DNA from: Lampris incognitus
Taxonomy: Eukaryota > Chordata > Actinopteri > Lampriformes > Lampridae
Assembly (NCBI RefSeq): GCF_029633865.1
Contig: NC_079221.1
Coordinates: 5,052,594 to 5,116,593 of the forward strand
Direction of reading: 5' to 3'
Length of the DNA stretch: 64,000 bases
Notes under the pieces: generated by a model
What the model saw: the letters and a program-made list of their open reading frames with translations, nothing else
Databases searched by the model: none
What the model was told of the DNA's origin: nothing
Translations under genes and position numbers: made by a program
Shown here: one piece after another, positions 1 through 9,900 of the stretch
Layout: every line of letters begins with the position of its first letter
How positions within the stretch are numbered: position 1 is the first letter of the stretch

Positions 1-56
1 AGGGTCAGACCCGTTAGCCAGCTAGGGGCTAACGTGCCTTATTAGTAGTTTACATT
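1..56 (+). repeat. tRNA-linked repeat unit, copy 1
   Basis: The opening 56 bases (GGTCAGACCCGTTAGC followed by a TAACGTGCCTTATTAGTAG segment) recur inverted at 2045-2098 and direct at 2462-2516, with a diverged copy near 1916-1960. Elsewhere the unit is joined to a tRNA-like sequence, so this is probably the edge of a dispersed tRNA-derived element cut by the window boundary. The family name is not known to me. Confidence 0.6.
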
Positions 57-650
57 TTTATTAATTATTTGCTAAATTAACCTTCGAACGTGCGCTTAGA
101 ATCCTTACTTGTGCTCTGCTCTGCCCCCCCCCCCCCCCGTTGTTTTCCATTCGCGCACAGACGCTACGAGCGGATCGTAGCCATTTTCTCATATCCGTCA
201 CGATTTTACTGTTAGCTAGCTAGCTAGCTAGCGCCGTCGATTTTGCCGCGCTTTTAAAGTGTCCTTTTCCTGTGTGTCACACGCAATGACCACCCGAATG
301 GACAAAATCACACACTGATGTTCCGCTCCGGTGTCCCGCCAACCGCGCTCCTCCACAATCGCGAAATTTAAGCATTTTATTTCGTTGATTATTATTATTA
401 TTGATTATGTATTTAAATGTGCTGTGTGCATTAATTAATTTTAATTTTTACATGATGTTTAAGTACTAATTTTCACATCATCACTGGGTAATTGGCGGGG
501 GGGCACAACTTTCATTTGGGGGGGGCTCGCCCCCCCGTAGCGCCGACACTGCAAATACGTAAACCTGCAGTGAAAGCTAATTATGGGGGAAATTATGGTA
601 AATTAGAGATGAACGTGTATACACGCTCTCGACAGAATTTAGGTCGATTT
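57..650. other. No gene; AT-rich unassigned DNA
   Basis: No coding sequence or classified repeat was recognised. There is a poly-C run near 124-138, a short GCTA repeat at about 213-231 and an ATT microsatellite near 388-402. The ORFs here have no recognisable domain. Confidence 0.5.
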
Positions 651-1165
651 TGGTGGACTGGCGGCCTGTCCAGGGTGTCTCCCCGCCTGCCGCCCAGTGA
701 CTGCTGGGATAGGCTCCAGCATCCCCGCCACCCCGACAGTGGCGCCACCAAGGGGTGGCCAGGGGTGGCCACCGTCACCCTGATACTATCCCTGGCCCCC
801 CTGCTGGCCCCCCCAGCCACGAGTCGCATATGCAGAATATGCTTCTGATTATGCAGAATATGCTTCTGATTATGCAGAATAAGCTTCTATCTGATATCTT
901 ACATTAGGTGCTGTTCATTTAAATCAATAATGTATATTTTTCTTAACTCTCATATTGACAGTTTTCCACTAGCCTATACAGTATACTGCAACAGCAGCAT
1001 AGAATTCCCGAAATTCAGTCATGGCTTTTGGTTTTGGTGTGCCACCCCAAGATTTTCAGTGGCCCCATTTGGCCACCCCGATGAAACATTTCTGGGGGCG
1101 CCACTGCACCCCGAGAGCAGGATAAGCGGTTTGGATGATGGATGATGGATGGATGGATGGATGGA
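651..1165 (+). mobile_element. SINE/LINE 3' tail, split by a hAT element
   Basis: The segment starting GGCCTGTCCAGGGTGTC and running through TAGGCTCCAGCATCCCCGCC, then resuming as GAGAGCAGGATAAGCGG and ending in GGATGGATGG repeats, matches the tail of a widespread teleost SINE/LINE type. The same tail is present at 16720-16815. It is interrupted at 737-1106 by a hAT-type insertion. Only the tail is present here; no tRNA-like head was found immediately upstream. Confidence 0.75.
737..1106. mobile_element. Non-autonomous hAT element with perfect 8-bp TSD
   Basis: The 370-bp insertion begins CAGTGGCGCC and ends GGCGCCACTG, a perfect terminal inverted repeat of 10 bases. It is flanked by an identical octamer CACCCCGA at 729-736 and 1107-1114. 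CAG..CTG termini with an 8-bp target duplication are diagnostic of the hAT superfamily. The interior has no transposase. Removing it restores an uninterrupted SINE/LINE tail. Confidence 0.88.
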
Positions 1166-1805
1166 CGTCTGGGTGAAGCGTTGGTGGATAAACACCCTGG
1201 CATTCCTCCGCCTAAGAGTGAGGGTGGTTAGTACAGTTAATCAAATGGAAAGACGTCCAACCCAAGCCACATTACTTTTGTTCGCCTAAAAGTTGGTACA
1301 TTCACCTCTGCGTGTTCAGGAAACTCTTTATCCGTCACCAAAGTAATTCAGGGGAGTGACTTTAACAGCGTCCCAAACTAAGTCACACGTACCCCAAGTT
1401 CAGAGGTCAAGCAGCATGCATCCCCTCCATACAGACACGGTTTATTTGCCAGTGGATTCTAAAAGGTATGGTGTTCAGGGAAGGAATAATACAGTGCTGG
1501 CAGTGTAGCAGGGGTGAAATGATAGTGGTTTATTATAGTGGCTTAAACATGACTGGCTGGGTCATTCATTTATGCACCCAGAGACTGAATTGTCGAGGCT
1601 AGGATGATGATACGGTATTAAGTGGATTGTCTTGCACTTTCCTCTGTAGAGCCAATTCACTTTTTTTTAAAGCTAAAACTGTACTGGGGTGTCTGGGACT
1701 CATTTTTTAAGACAAGCTGAGAGCTGTATTTTCATTAGCGTCTGCTTTCATCCAGCCAGCCTATCCTACTCTCAGGGTCGCTGGACCCTATCCGTTGCTT
1801 TTATG
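1166..1805. other. No gene; unassigned
   Basis: No gene, splice-supported exon or classified repeat was recognised in this stretch. Confidence 0.5.
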
Positions 1806-1960
1806 ACATTGTGGCGAATTCGGGGGGGACAACGCAACCACAGGAACGGCCGCGGCCGGGAAGCGAACCCGTATCGCCCGCACCGCAGGGGACATCGCTA
1901 ACCGATAGACTGAAGGGTCAGACCCGCCAGCCAGCGGCCAGCGTGTCTTCTTATCCATGC
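1806..1960 (-). repeat. tRNA-like repeat, diverged copy
   Basis: Read on the minus strand, this holds a B-box-like GGGTTCGCTTCCC preceded by an A-box-like TCGGTTAGCGATG, and it adjoins a diverged copy of the unit at 1-56 (GGGTCAGACCC at about 1917). It looks like a decayed relative of the tRNA-like arms at 2099-2470 rather than a working tRNA gene. Confidence 0.5.
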
Positions 1961-2044
1961 ACGTTACAATATCCTTATATGACAACATATTATGGTTCAC
2001 ACCTGTCGTGAAGATATAATTTTGTATCGATTTGTAGAAAATAA

Positions 2045-2516
2045 TGTAAACTACTAATAAGACACGTTAGCCCCTAGTTAGCTAACGAGTCTGACCCTTT
2101 AGCCGAGCGGTTAGTGACGTCGCCTTGTGGCGCAGAACACCCCGTATCGAATCCCGCACCGGGCAAGAAAATAACCGTTTGCATTAAGTTTAAAGATAAT
2201 AGTCCTAACAGATCGCAATTTCTTCTGTTGGTATACTGTCTTTTAATCACTATTCCCTTCCAAATTTGCCCCTTATCGCCTTTAAAGTAAACGGTCATTT
2301 GTGTTGACGTTAATTAAGTAATCGCCTGTCAGCGGGGACTTAAAATAACCCGGAACCCGATTGAAACGGGTTGTCATGGTAACCGGTTATTTTCTTGCCC
2401 GGTGCGGGATTCGATATGGGTGTACTGCACCACAAGGCGACGTCGCTAACCGCTCGGCTAAAAGGTCAGACCCGTTAGCTAACTAGGGGCTAACGTGTCT
2501 TATTAGCGGTTTACAT
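2045..2516. repeat. Foldback repeat with tRNA-like arms
   Basis: Two arms of about 130 bases are inverted relative to each other (about 2045-2178 and 2378-2516), separated by about 200 bases. From outside in, each arm holds the unit seen at 1-56, then a tRNA-like stretch with an A-box-like AGCCGAGCGGTTAGTGACG and a degenerate B box (ATCGAATCCC), then a shared GGGCAAGAAAATAACCG segment. The A box resembles Leu/Ser tRNAs. The structure could form a very long hairpin. It is either a foldback transposon or two SINE copies inserted head to head. Confidence 0.65.
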
Positions 2517-3555
2517 CAGTGTTTCTCAACCGGGGGTCCGCGGTGTAATTGCAAGGGGTCCGTGAAAATAAAATATGTTTAAAAAAAAAGATCCAATGAC
2601 ATTTATAGAAATAGGACTATTTTACTCAAATGTGACTGAGACCTTTATCTACCTAAACTATAAAGGGTAACAGGACTTTTTTCTCTAATTACATCTGTTT
2701 CACAAGTGTTATTTATTGTATTTTAATAAGAGATCTCGCTCCCGTTTGCGTTGTTAAAAGTTACTGCATAAGAATTCTGTTGTTACATATATCTGAAAGT
2801 TACTGAATACATATTCTGTTTTGTTACATATATCTGAAAGTTACTGAATACATATTCTGTGTTGTTACATATATCTGAAAGTTACTGAATACATATTCTG
2901 TTTTGTTACATATATCTGAAAGTTACTGAATACATATTCTGTTTTGTTACATATATCTGAAAGTTACTGAATACATATTCTGTGTTGTTACATATATCTG
3001 AAAGTTACTGAATACATATTCTGTTTTGTTACATATATCTGAAAGTTACTGAATACATATTCTGTTTTGTTACATATATCTGAAAGTTACTGAATACATA
3101 TTCTGTTTTGTTACATATATCTGAAAGTTACTGAATACATATTCTGTTTTGTTACATATATCTGAAAGTTACTGAATACATATTCTGTTTTGTTAGATAT
3201 ATCTGAAAGTTACTGAATACATATTCTGTTTTGTTACATATATCTGAAAGTTACTGAATACATATTCTGTTTTGTTACATATATCTGAAAGTTACTGAAC
3301 ACATATTCTGTTTTGTTACATATATCTGAAAGTTACTGCATAAGAATTCTGTTTTGTTAACTATATCTAAGTTACAACTGAAAGCTCTTATTTTTGCCCC
3401 AAAGAGTGAATAAATGCTATAATGCAATTTAAAATGCAGTTTCTACTGTTTCTACAAATCGCAACCCCCCTCCCCCAAGATCAGGTGGAGGGGTCCTCAG
3501 GGTAGATCAAAAACACGCAGGGGGTCCAGGACCCCAAAAAGGTTGAGAACCACTG
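2517..3555. mobile_element. hAT-type element carrying a minisatellite
   Basis: The termini are CAGTGTTTCTCAACC and GGTTGAGAACCACTG, an imperfect inverted repeat typical of hAT elements. The flanking octamers GTTTACAT (2509-2516) and GTTTACAC (3556-3563) are a near-perfect 8-bp target duplication. The element sits at the end of the tRNA-linked unit, so it is younger than that repeat. Most of its interior is a 41-bp tandem array. No transposase was seen. Confidence 0.82.
2758..3350. repeat. 41-bp minisatellite, about 14 copies
   Basis: The unit reads GTTACTGAATACATATTCTG followed by TTTTGTTACATATATCTGAAA. Copies differ at only a few positions (TTTTG versus TGTTG; one C-to-G change near 3196). 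The first and last copies carry a CATAAGAATT variant, as often seen at the edges of an array that expanded from within. Confidence 0.95.
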
Positions 3556-3922
3556 GTTTACACTATATTGACAAGACGACCTTGTATTGAACCGGTGCAA
3601 ACAAGCGCACCTCGTCAGTGTAACACCACTGCGAGATAATGCAGAGTTGTAAGGACGGCTGTGAGAGCCGGGGGAGGGGGGGTAACACTTCGCGAATCAA
3701 CAGCATAAACAATAAATAAATATAAATAAACGGTCCCGTCTTCGTAAACACGTTGCGGACGCGCGGCCCCGCACGCTGAAAACCGCCGCGAGATGGGGTT
3801 CCGCTCCGGCGATGACGTCGGCGGAAACACGTCACAACGGAAGCCTTTCGCGATTCCGCGGGTCTTTCGGGGACGACGCGAGACGGCGGACGCTAACCAC
3901 ATACTGATTTCAGTGTGCAGAA
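3556..3922 (+). promoter_or_regulatory. hat1: hat1 promoter / 5' flank (GC-rich)
   Basis: The roughly 200 bases before the hat1 start are rich in CpG and hold a CRE-like TGACGTC near 3814 and a GGAAG ETS-like core near 3839. No TATA box is evident at a suitable distance, as expected for a housekeeping CpG-island promoter. The start site itself cannot be placed. Confidence 0.5.
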
Positions 3923-3929
3923 ATGGCGG
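3923..3929 (+). CDS. hat1: hat1 coding exon 1
   Basis: Only seven coding bases (ATG GCG G) precede a strong donor, GTAAGT at 3930. The split glycine codon is completed by exon 2, giving Met-Ala-Gly as in other vertebrate HAT1 proteins. That agreement, plus the CpG-rich flank, decides the start. Confidence 0.85.
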
Positions 3930-6900
3930 GTAAGTGTCAACGCATCCGCGCGTCGTGCCGCGGCCGCGTTTTTGGGGGGTCGGCGACGGCTCGTCGCGGT
4001 TTGCCGTCGACGTCGATCGAGTTTGTGGGTTCTCTCCCCCTCCCTCCCCCCCCCTGTTCGCGCGCAGGTGCGCGGCGTGGCGGCGGTCTTGTCAACAACA
4101 ACAGGAAGCTAGGCTAGGCTAGGCTAGGCTACGGAGTGGCTAGCGGCGGTTATAGCCAGCGTCGCCGTCTCGTTACCGGACCCTCCAGGTCCGGCCTGCT
4201 AACGTCAACCGTGTGCTACGTGCGCCCCGCTAACACAACCCCCCCAATTATCGCACGATGCGGAGCCGTTGGTGTAGGGCGCTGGAATTTCGTGCTGGAG
4301 TTACGTCGCGACTAGCCGGACGTAGTGCGGGTCGCTAATCAATCGTCCGCTCAAACTTCATTTACGTAGCACGTCCAAATGCACTGCGCTTTGCACCAAG
4401 GGGGGAATTCGTAGGGTTAAGGAGGCAACGATAAGACGGTGTAATCAACAGATAAACTGAATTAAGGTATGTATAATTAGAACGGTGTTGCATGAATCAG
4501 TGTTTGATTGGAGTAGAAGACAGAACCCGTGGCTGATTAACAGCAGATTTGGAAGCTTAAGCAGAGAGGGGTGTCCTGTTCTGAGTCAAGGCTTAGAAGT
4601 TGCTATGGAAGAGGCCGTTCTCGGTTTGGCTGGGAAAGTCTAAACACAGTTTAGAGCAGGGGTGGGCAGCCTTATCCAGGAAGGGCCGGTGTGGGGTGAA
4701 GGTTTTTGTTCCAGCCAAGCAGTTACACACCTGATCCCACTAATCAACCAGTAAGAGTCTTTGCTGAGGAACGTGATTAGGAGACACAGGTGTGTAACTG
4801 CTTGGTTGGAACAAAAAACCTTCACCCCACACTGGCCCTCTCTGGATAAGATTGCCCACACCTGGTTTAGGTCCACATGCACAGAGTGCTGTTTCACCAA
4901 GAGGTTATGACATTTAATTGGAGATTAAAGCACAATTTTTTTCTTCCATCAGTCCGGGGAGGACAACAACACACTGTCTGGGGTTGAAAGCTGCATTAAC
5001 CAATGTTTACCAATTTGTTTCTAATGCATGCTTAGCGCTGGTTATTCCGGGAGACATTGCTTGTTATCTGGCTAACAGATGTGTACATTTTGTCCCCACA
5101 GGAACAATGGAGAAAAAACTGGCTGAGTACAAGTGTGACACCAATGAAGCTGTATGTTTAAAGCTAGGTACTGTATTGATTTTCTGTAGCCCCATTTGCC
5201 TTGCAAATGGCTTGCTAATCAGACTTAGTCAAAAGTAAAATTCCCATGAAGCTGCTTTTCATCCATTATGTCTTAACACGTCTTCATTTCAATTTCAGTG
5301 CGCTTTCCAGAGGATTTGGAAGATGATGGCACAACTTTCCATCCAGAGTACAGCCACCAGTTATATGGAGATGAGTAAGTCTATCCTGTTATTTAGCCTT
5401 ACTCGTTAGGTTGCTGACATATCAAAAATGCAATCAAGTTCAATCAAAGTTACAACTGGTCAGTGTTTTGCTGAGCACCAGAAATCATTTTCAGCATTGG
5501 CGTGCTTAAAATTCACATTGTTAGATGACTAGGACTTAGTAAGTGCAACCACATCAGCCTGTGACTATGAACACAGTCAGCTGGTATCCACCACGCAGCA
5601 ACAGTGCAGCAATCGGAGGTTCAGTGCCTTGCCCAAGGGTATCTCGTTGATAGTCTTTCCATGTAATGTAAACTAATGTAAACTATCCAAGGGGGGCAGA
5701 GCATTTTCTCTGTCACTGCCCTTTCAGCTTGCTGGCTGTATTAATAATCTCCCCAAAACTCTGTCATAAGTGTAATTGTCAGAATCGACCTGCCAACACT
5801 CCAGTTGTTGTGTGTTTTTCCTACCTGTGTTTCACACTACATCCCAGTCTACTCAGATATTACTCTTCCCCAGTTTTTCATTCACATTTCAGAACAGTTC
5901 TTGTGTTACCTAATATTCTCTGTTTGGATAAGTTTACATTAGTTCACATAAAACCTGCAAGAATAAATAGACAAAAATATGCATTGGAAAATAAATGTAT
6001 GGTAAATGTTACTGTTGCACATGATATTAGGTGGCTGTTAGGTGTGCAGGATTTTAAATGGCAGCAGTACAGTCAATTAGAGTCTCTGGGAGTGAATGCC
6101 AAGGGGTGTGACTGTGGGATGTTGGACTGCATTTGTTGAGCCTTATTGCGGTCCCTTAACTCGACAAAACATCAGTGAAGGAAGGTACCCACTTCATATC
6201 CCCAAATGGTATGCAACACTCAACCTTTAAACCTTTCGAACGGGAACATTATGTAAGCGGTACCTTGCCTGTCAAATAATCATTTTGGGTTAGTGCATTT
6301 TTGTGTGTTTAACCGGACTTCTGCCTGAATGCTCATCCTGGAGTTGGGTGCATTGATTAAGGCTTATCCTGGGTGCTGATAAATGTTCAGTTGAACAGAT
6401 TGAGATTACCATTCTGATAGTATGCTTGGAGGCAAATTTTGCTTATTAGATCTGTGGAGCGAGGCAAAATTTCTGCTAGTGACAGGTGTCTGTGTGCAGG
6501 CAGCAATACCATGTCATTATGCTCTCAATTGCATTTCTAAATTAGTCAAAACTAGGCTTGGTTATTTTTGCACCTGCCACAATCAGCTCACAGTGAACTC
6601 AGTAATTGGGACATTAATTATTTCAGTAAGCCTAATTGCAGATAAAGCCCAATCACAGTTGCATAATGAAATCAGTTTCTCATATTTGCCAGTTGTCACA
6701 GACAGACTACTAGAGTGATGTGTTACCAGTCATCAGGTGACCAACCATAGATCTGTAAGGACAATGTCATGCAGTCAAATTCATGATGGTGCCTAGATTT
6801 GTTCTTTATCATTCAGTTTGTTGTATTGATTATATTTGTGCAACAGGTAAATTACTACCCAGGTTTGTTCATGCTGTGAACATCCTATTACATCAAAGAT

Positions 6901-9900
6901 GCTCTATTGGATTGAGTTCTGGGAACTTTGCAGGCCATTGGAGGACACTGAAGTCACTCATTTTTCTGCAACCAGCTTGAAATGATGCATGCTTTGTGAC
7001 ATTGCACATTATCCTGCTTGAAAAAGTCATTGGAAAGCTGTTGGACTGCGGTCATAAAGAAATGCATATAATCTGCTTACCAACATGGGGGTCGGCGGTT
7101 CGAATCTCCGTGTTACCTCCGGCTTGGTCAGGCGTCCCTATTGACACAATTGGCCGTGTCTGCGGGTGGGAAGTCGGGTGTGGGTATTTGTCCTGGTTGC
7201 TGCACTAGCGCCTCCTCTGGTCGGTCGCCCCCCCCCCCCCCCCGGATCGGCAGAGCGGGTGGAGCAGCGACCGGGACGGCTCAAAAAGAACAGGGTAATT
7301 GGCCAGATTCAATTGGGGGAGAAAAAGGGAGAAAATTGGAAAAAAATGCATATGGTCAGCAACAACGCTCAAGTACACTGTGGCATTTATAATGCAGTTG
7401 TTGGTATTAAGGGGCTTAATGTGTGCCAAGAAAACATTCCCCACACCATTACACCACCACCACCAGCCTGTGCAGTTGACAGAAGGTAGGATGTATTCAT
7501 ACTGTTTATGTTAAATTCTGACTACCATCTGCATGTCTCAGCAGAAATTAAAGATCATTAGACCAGACAATGTTTTCCGAATCCCCACTTACCTAGTTTT
7601 TGTGATCCTGTACCCCGTGTAAGCCAACCTTCCTGTTCTTGGTCTTATGTTGTAGCCCACATGTGTCAACATTCATCGCATTGTGCGTTCATAGATGCCT
7701 TTCTGCACGCCACTGTTGTAAATTGTGATTACTGTAATTTTTTGAGTATTTGTGGCCTTCATGTCAGCTTGAAAGTGTGGCTATTTTCCTCTGACCTCTG
7801 TTTAAAGGTCCCATGAAATGGCATTTTGAGCACCATGATTTGATGTATATCCATTTGAAACGTAACTGGGTTGGGGTTTTGAGAGGGTAGGGAACGTCCG
7901 TGAACGGCCGGGCATTTGTAGAAGAATGTGGACATCGATGTACTATTTGCTAGTTTGTTTGGCAGTAGAAGATCATTAGGCCTCGCTCAGTCTTGCATCC
8001 CATTCATTGGACTTTTTTTTTTTTTTTTTTTTGTATGCCCGCAAGTACAACTTGTTGTAACTAAATGTTTAAAAAAAAAGGATTGTATTTTTCAGGCAGA
8101 GAAAAACATTCTTATAAAAACAAACTTTTTGTTTAAATTTCTAGTAGCATGTAAAAGAGCAGACATGAATAAAAATACATTTTTCATGTCGTGGGATCTT
8201 TAACAAGGCGTTGTAGTTCAGTGGATGTTTTTTGCACCATTCTCTAAAAACTGACTGCAGCGTACTGTAGAGACTATAGTGTATGAAAATCCCAGGAGGT
8301 TAGCATTTCTCTGAGATACTGGAACCACCACATCTGGCGCTGACAATTATTCCAGGGTCAAGATCACCAAGTTCACGCATGTTCCCCATTCTAATGTTTG
8401 GCTGAACAAAAACTAAACCTCTAAACCATGTCTACATGCTTTAGGTGCAGCCAAATAATTCACCGCCAAAGTGGCAACTGAGTGTATAACTGACACTTGG
8501 GGAACTCGACATTAAAAAACAAGACTAGGTCAAAACTTAGTATATGGCTGGACTGTGGATGGTCAGTGTTCGAAATTGTGGCCAATTTGTTACAGGGATA
8601 GCCAGTGGTAGTGTAGTAATATTTGTTGTTAAAATGTACTGAAGTAGCATATCACATGACATGGTTATAAATGCAGTTGCAGGAACAATACTTTCCATTC
8701 ATATCTTGGGATGTTTGATTTGAAAGACAATTAGAATCATCTTTTAACTCCCTCTCCTCTTTAATCCGTTCCTATATTCAATATTCAGTTGCGGATGGCG
8801 TCATTCACCGGACGAATAAAAAAAATTAAAAAAATGCTCAAAATGAGTTGCCAAATATACTTTGGCAGCTGTTAATATACCTGGGCGGCCCACCCAAGTT
8901 AAGTCTGTGTGGGGAGACGCTGCAGAGTGGTTACTTCGGGTGCTTTAACTATGCCTTTGGGGTGCTTTAACATGCCTCTTGGCACTCGGCCTACTAACCA
9001 TATAATTTCAGTGATGTCATTGGTCACCTGATCCAGTGGCCCAGTTGTGTGAAACTGATCACTCAGTCACTCGATGGCCAGTCAGTCAGTCGGGGACATT
9101 TTTGGTTGTAGGGCCCCCCTGCCGGCTGATCCGGCCAACAATGGATGTGTAGGGCCCCACTTGAACATTTATACATAATTTATCAATAAACGCAATGTTT
9201 AAAATCACTGTAAATGTCGCTAAGCTAACAACTTAGTCGTATCGTCACTTTTGATAAACTCTACTAGATGGTCAGCTTTGAAGGGATAATGATGCTCCCA
9301 ACAATACAGCAGGGGTTACTGCAAATATAAACTTGGCTGATATTGACTGCCATCAGAAAACATAACAGAAAAATGTATTTCGTTTGATATGTAAATACCT
9401 TTGCCTAAGATTATTTCCTAAAAAGGTAAATTGCCGGGCTTGCTAGACCAGAAAGTAAAACCATTGAGCTTAATAGAATACTAATGGGTAGGATTTTGAC
9501 TTGTCTCAACACGTGTGTGTATTAAAAGGAAAATTGGTTATTCAAGAAAATTTTACATATTGGTATTTTGAAGCTGTCAAGCATTGATGACAACACAATC
9601 ACTGCTTAAGAGGCAATCACAGAAAGTTGAGTCAGTTCATCTGGTTTATTGAGAGAGAAATGTTTCATCACTCATCTAAGTGACCTCCTCAGTCTCAACT
9701 GACTGCAGGTATCCCCACCCTTATAAACAACACAGTGACACAACGACCGAAAATGATCAGTTTCATATGCAAATCGCCGTGAACATTAACTAGAGTTTCA
9801 ATGGCCATGTGTATTTTTCAGGAATACTAGTTGCAATCACAGCATTGTAAGATGGTGACAGATGTACTCTTAGGCCCCTCCCTCAGTTCAGGGATGGTCG

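Larger units (their letters stand above)
6846..8455 (-). pseudogene. Tc1/mariner-type transposase fossil (interrupted)
   Basis: Minus-strand translation in shifting frames gives recognisable Tc1-like transposase pieces: INATVYLSVVADHMH at about 7350-7420, then FFKQDNVQCHKACIISSWL at about 6975-7040 (the conserved QDNAPCH aspartate region), and helix-turn-helix-side remnants toward 8220-8430. Stops and frameshifts make it dead. Two younger elements interrupt it: a SINE at 7070-7343 and a TTAA-flanked MITE at 7806-8199. The outer borders are approximate because terminal repeats were not identified. Confidence 0.72.

Noticed and set aside
2099-2170. tRNA gene
   Set aside because: It has A- and B-box-like sequence but no full cloverleaf with matching acceptor stem, and occurs as paired inverted copies in a repeat. 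Best called tRNA-derived.
2758-3350. CRISPR-like array
   Set aside because: The 41-bp units are contiguous with no unique spacers, and the genome is vertebrate.
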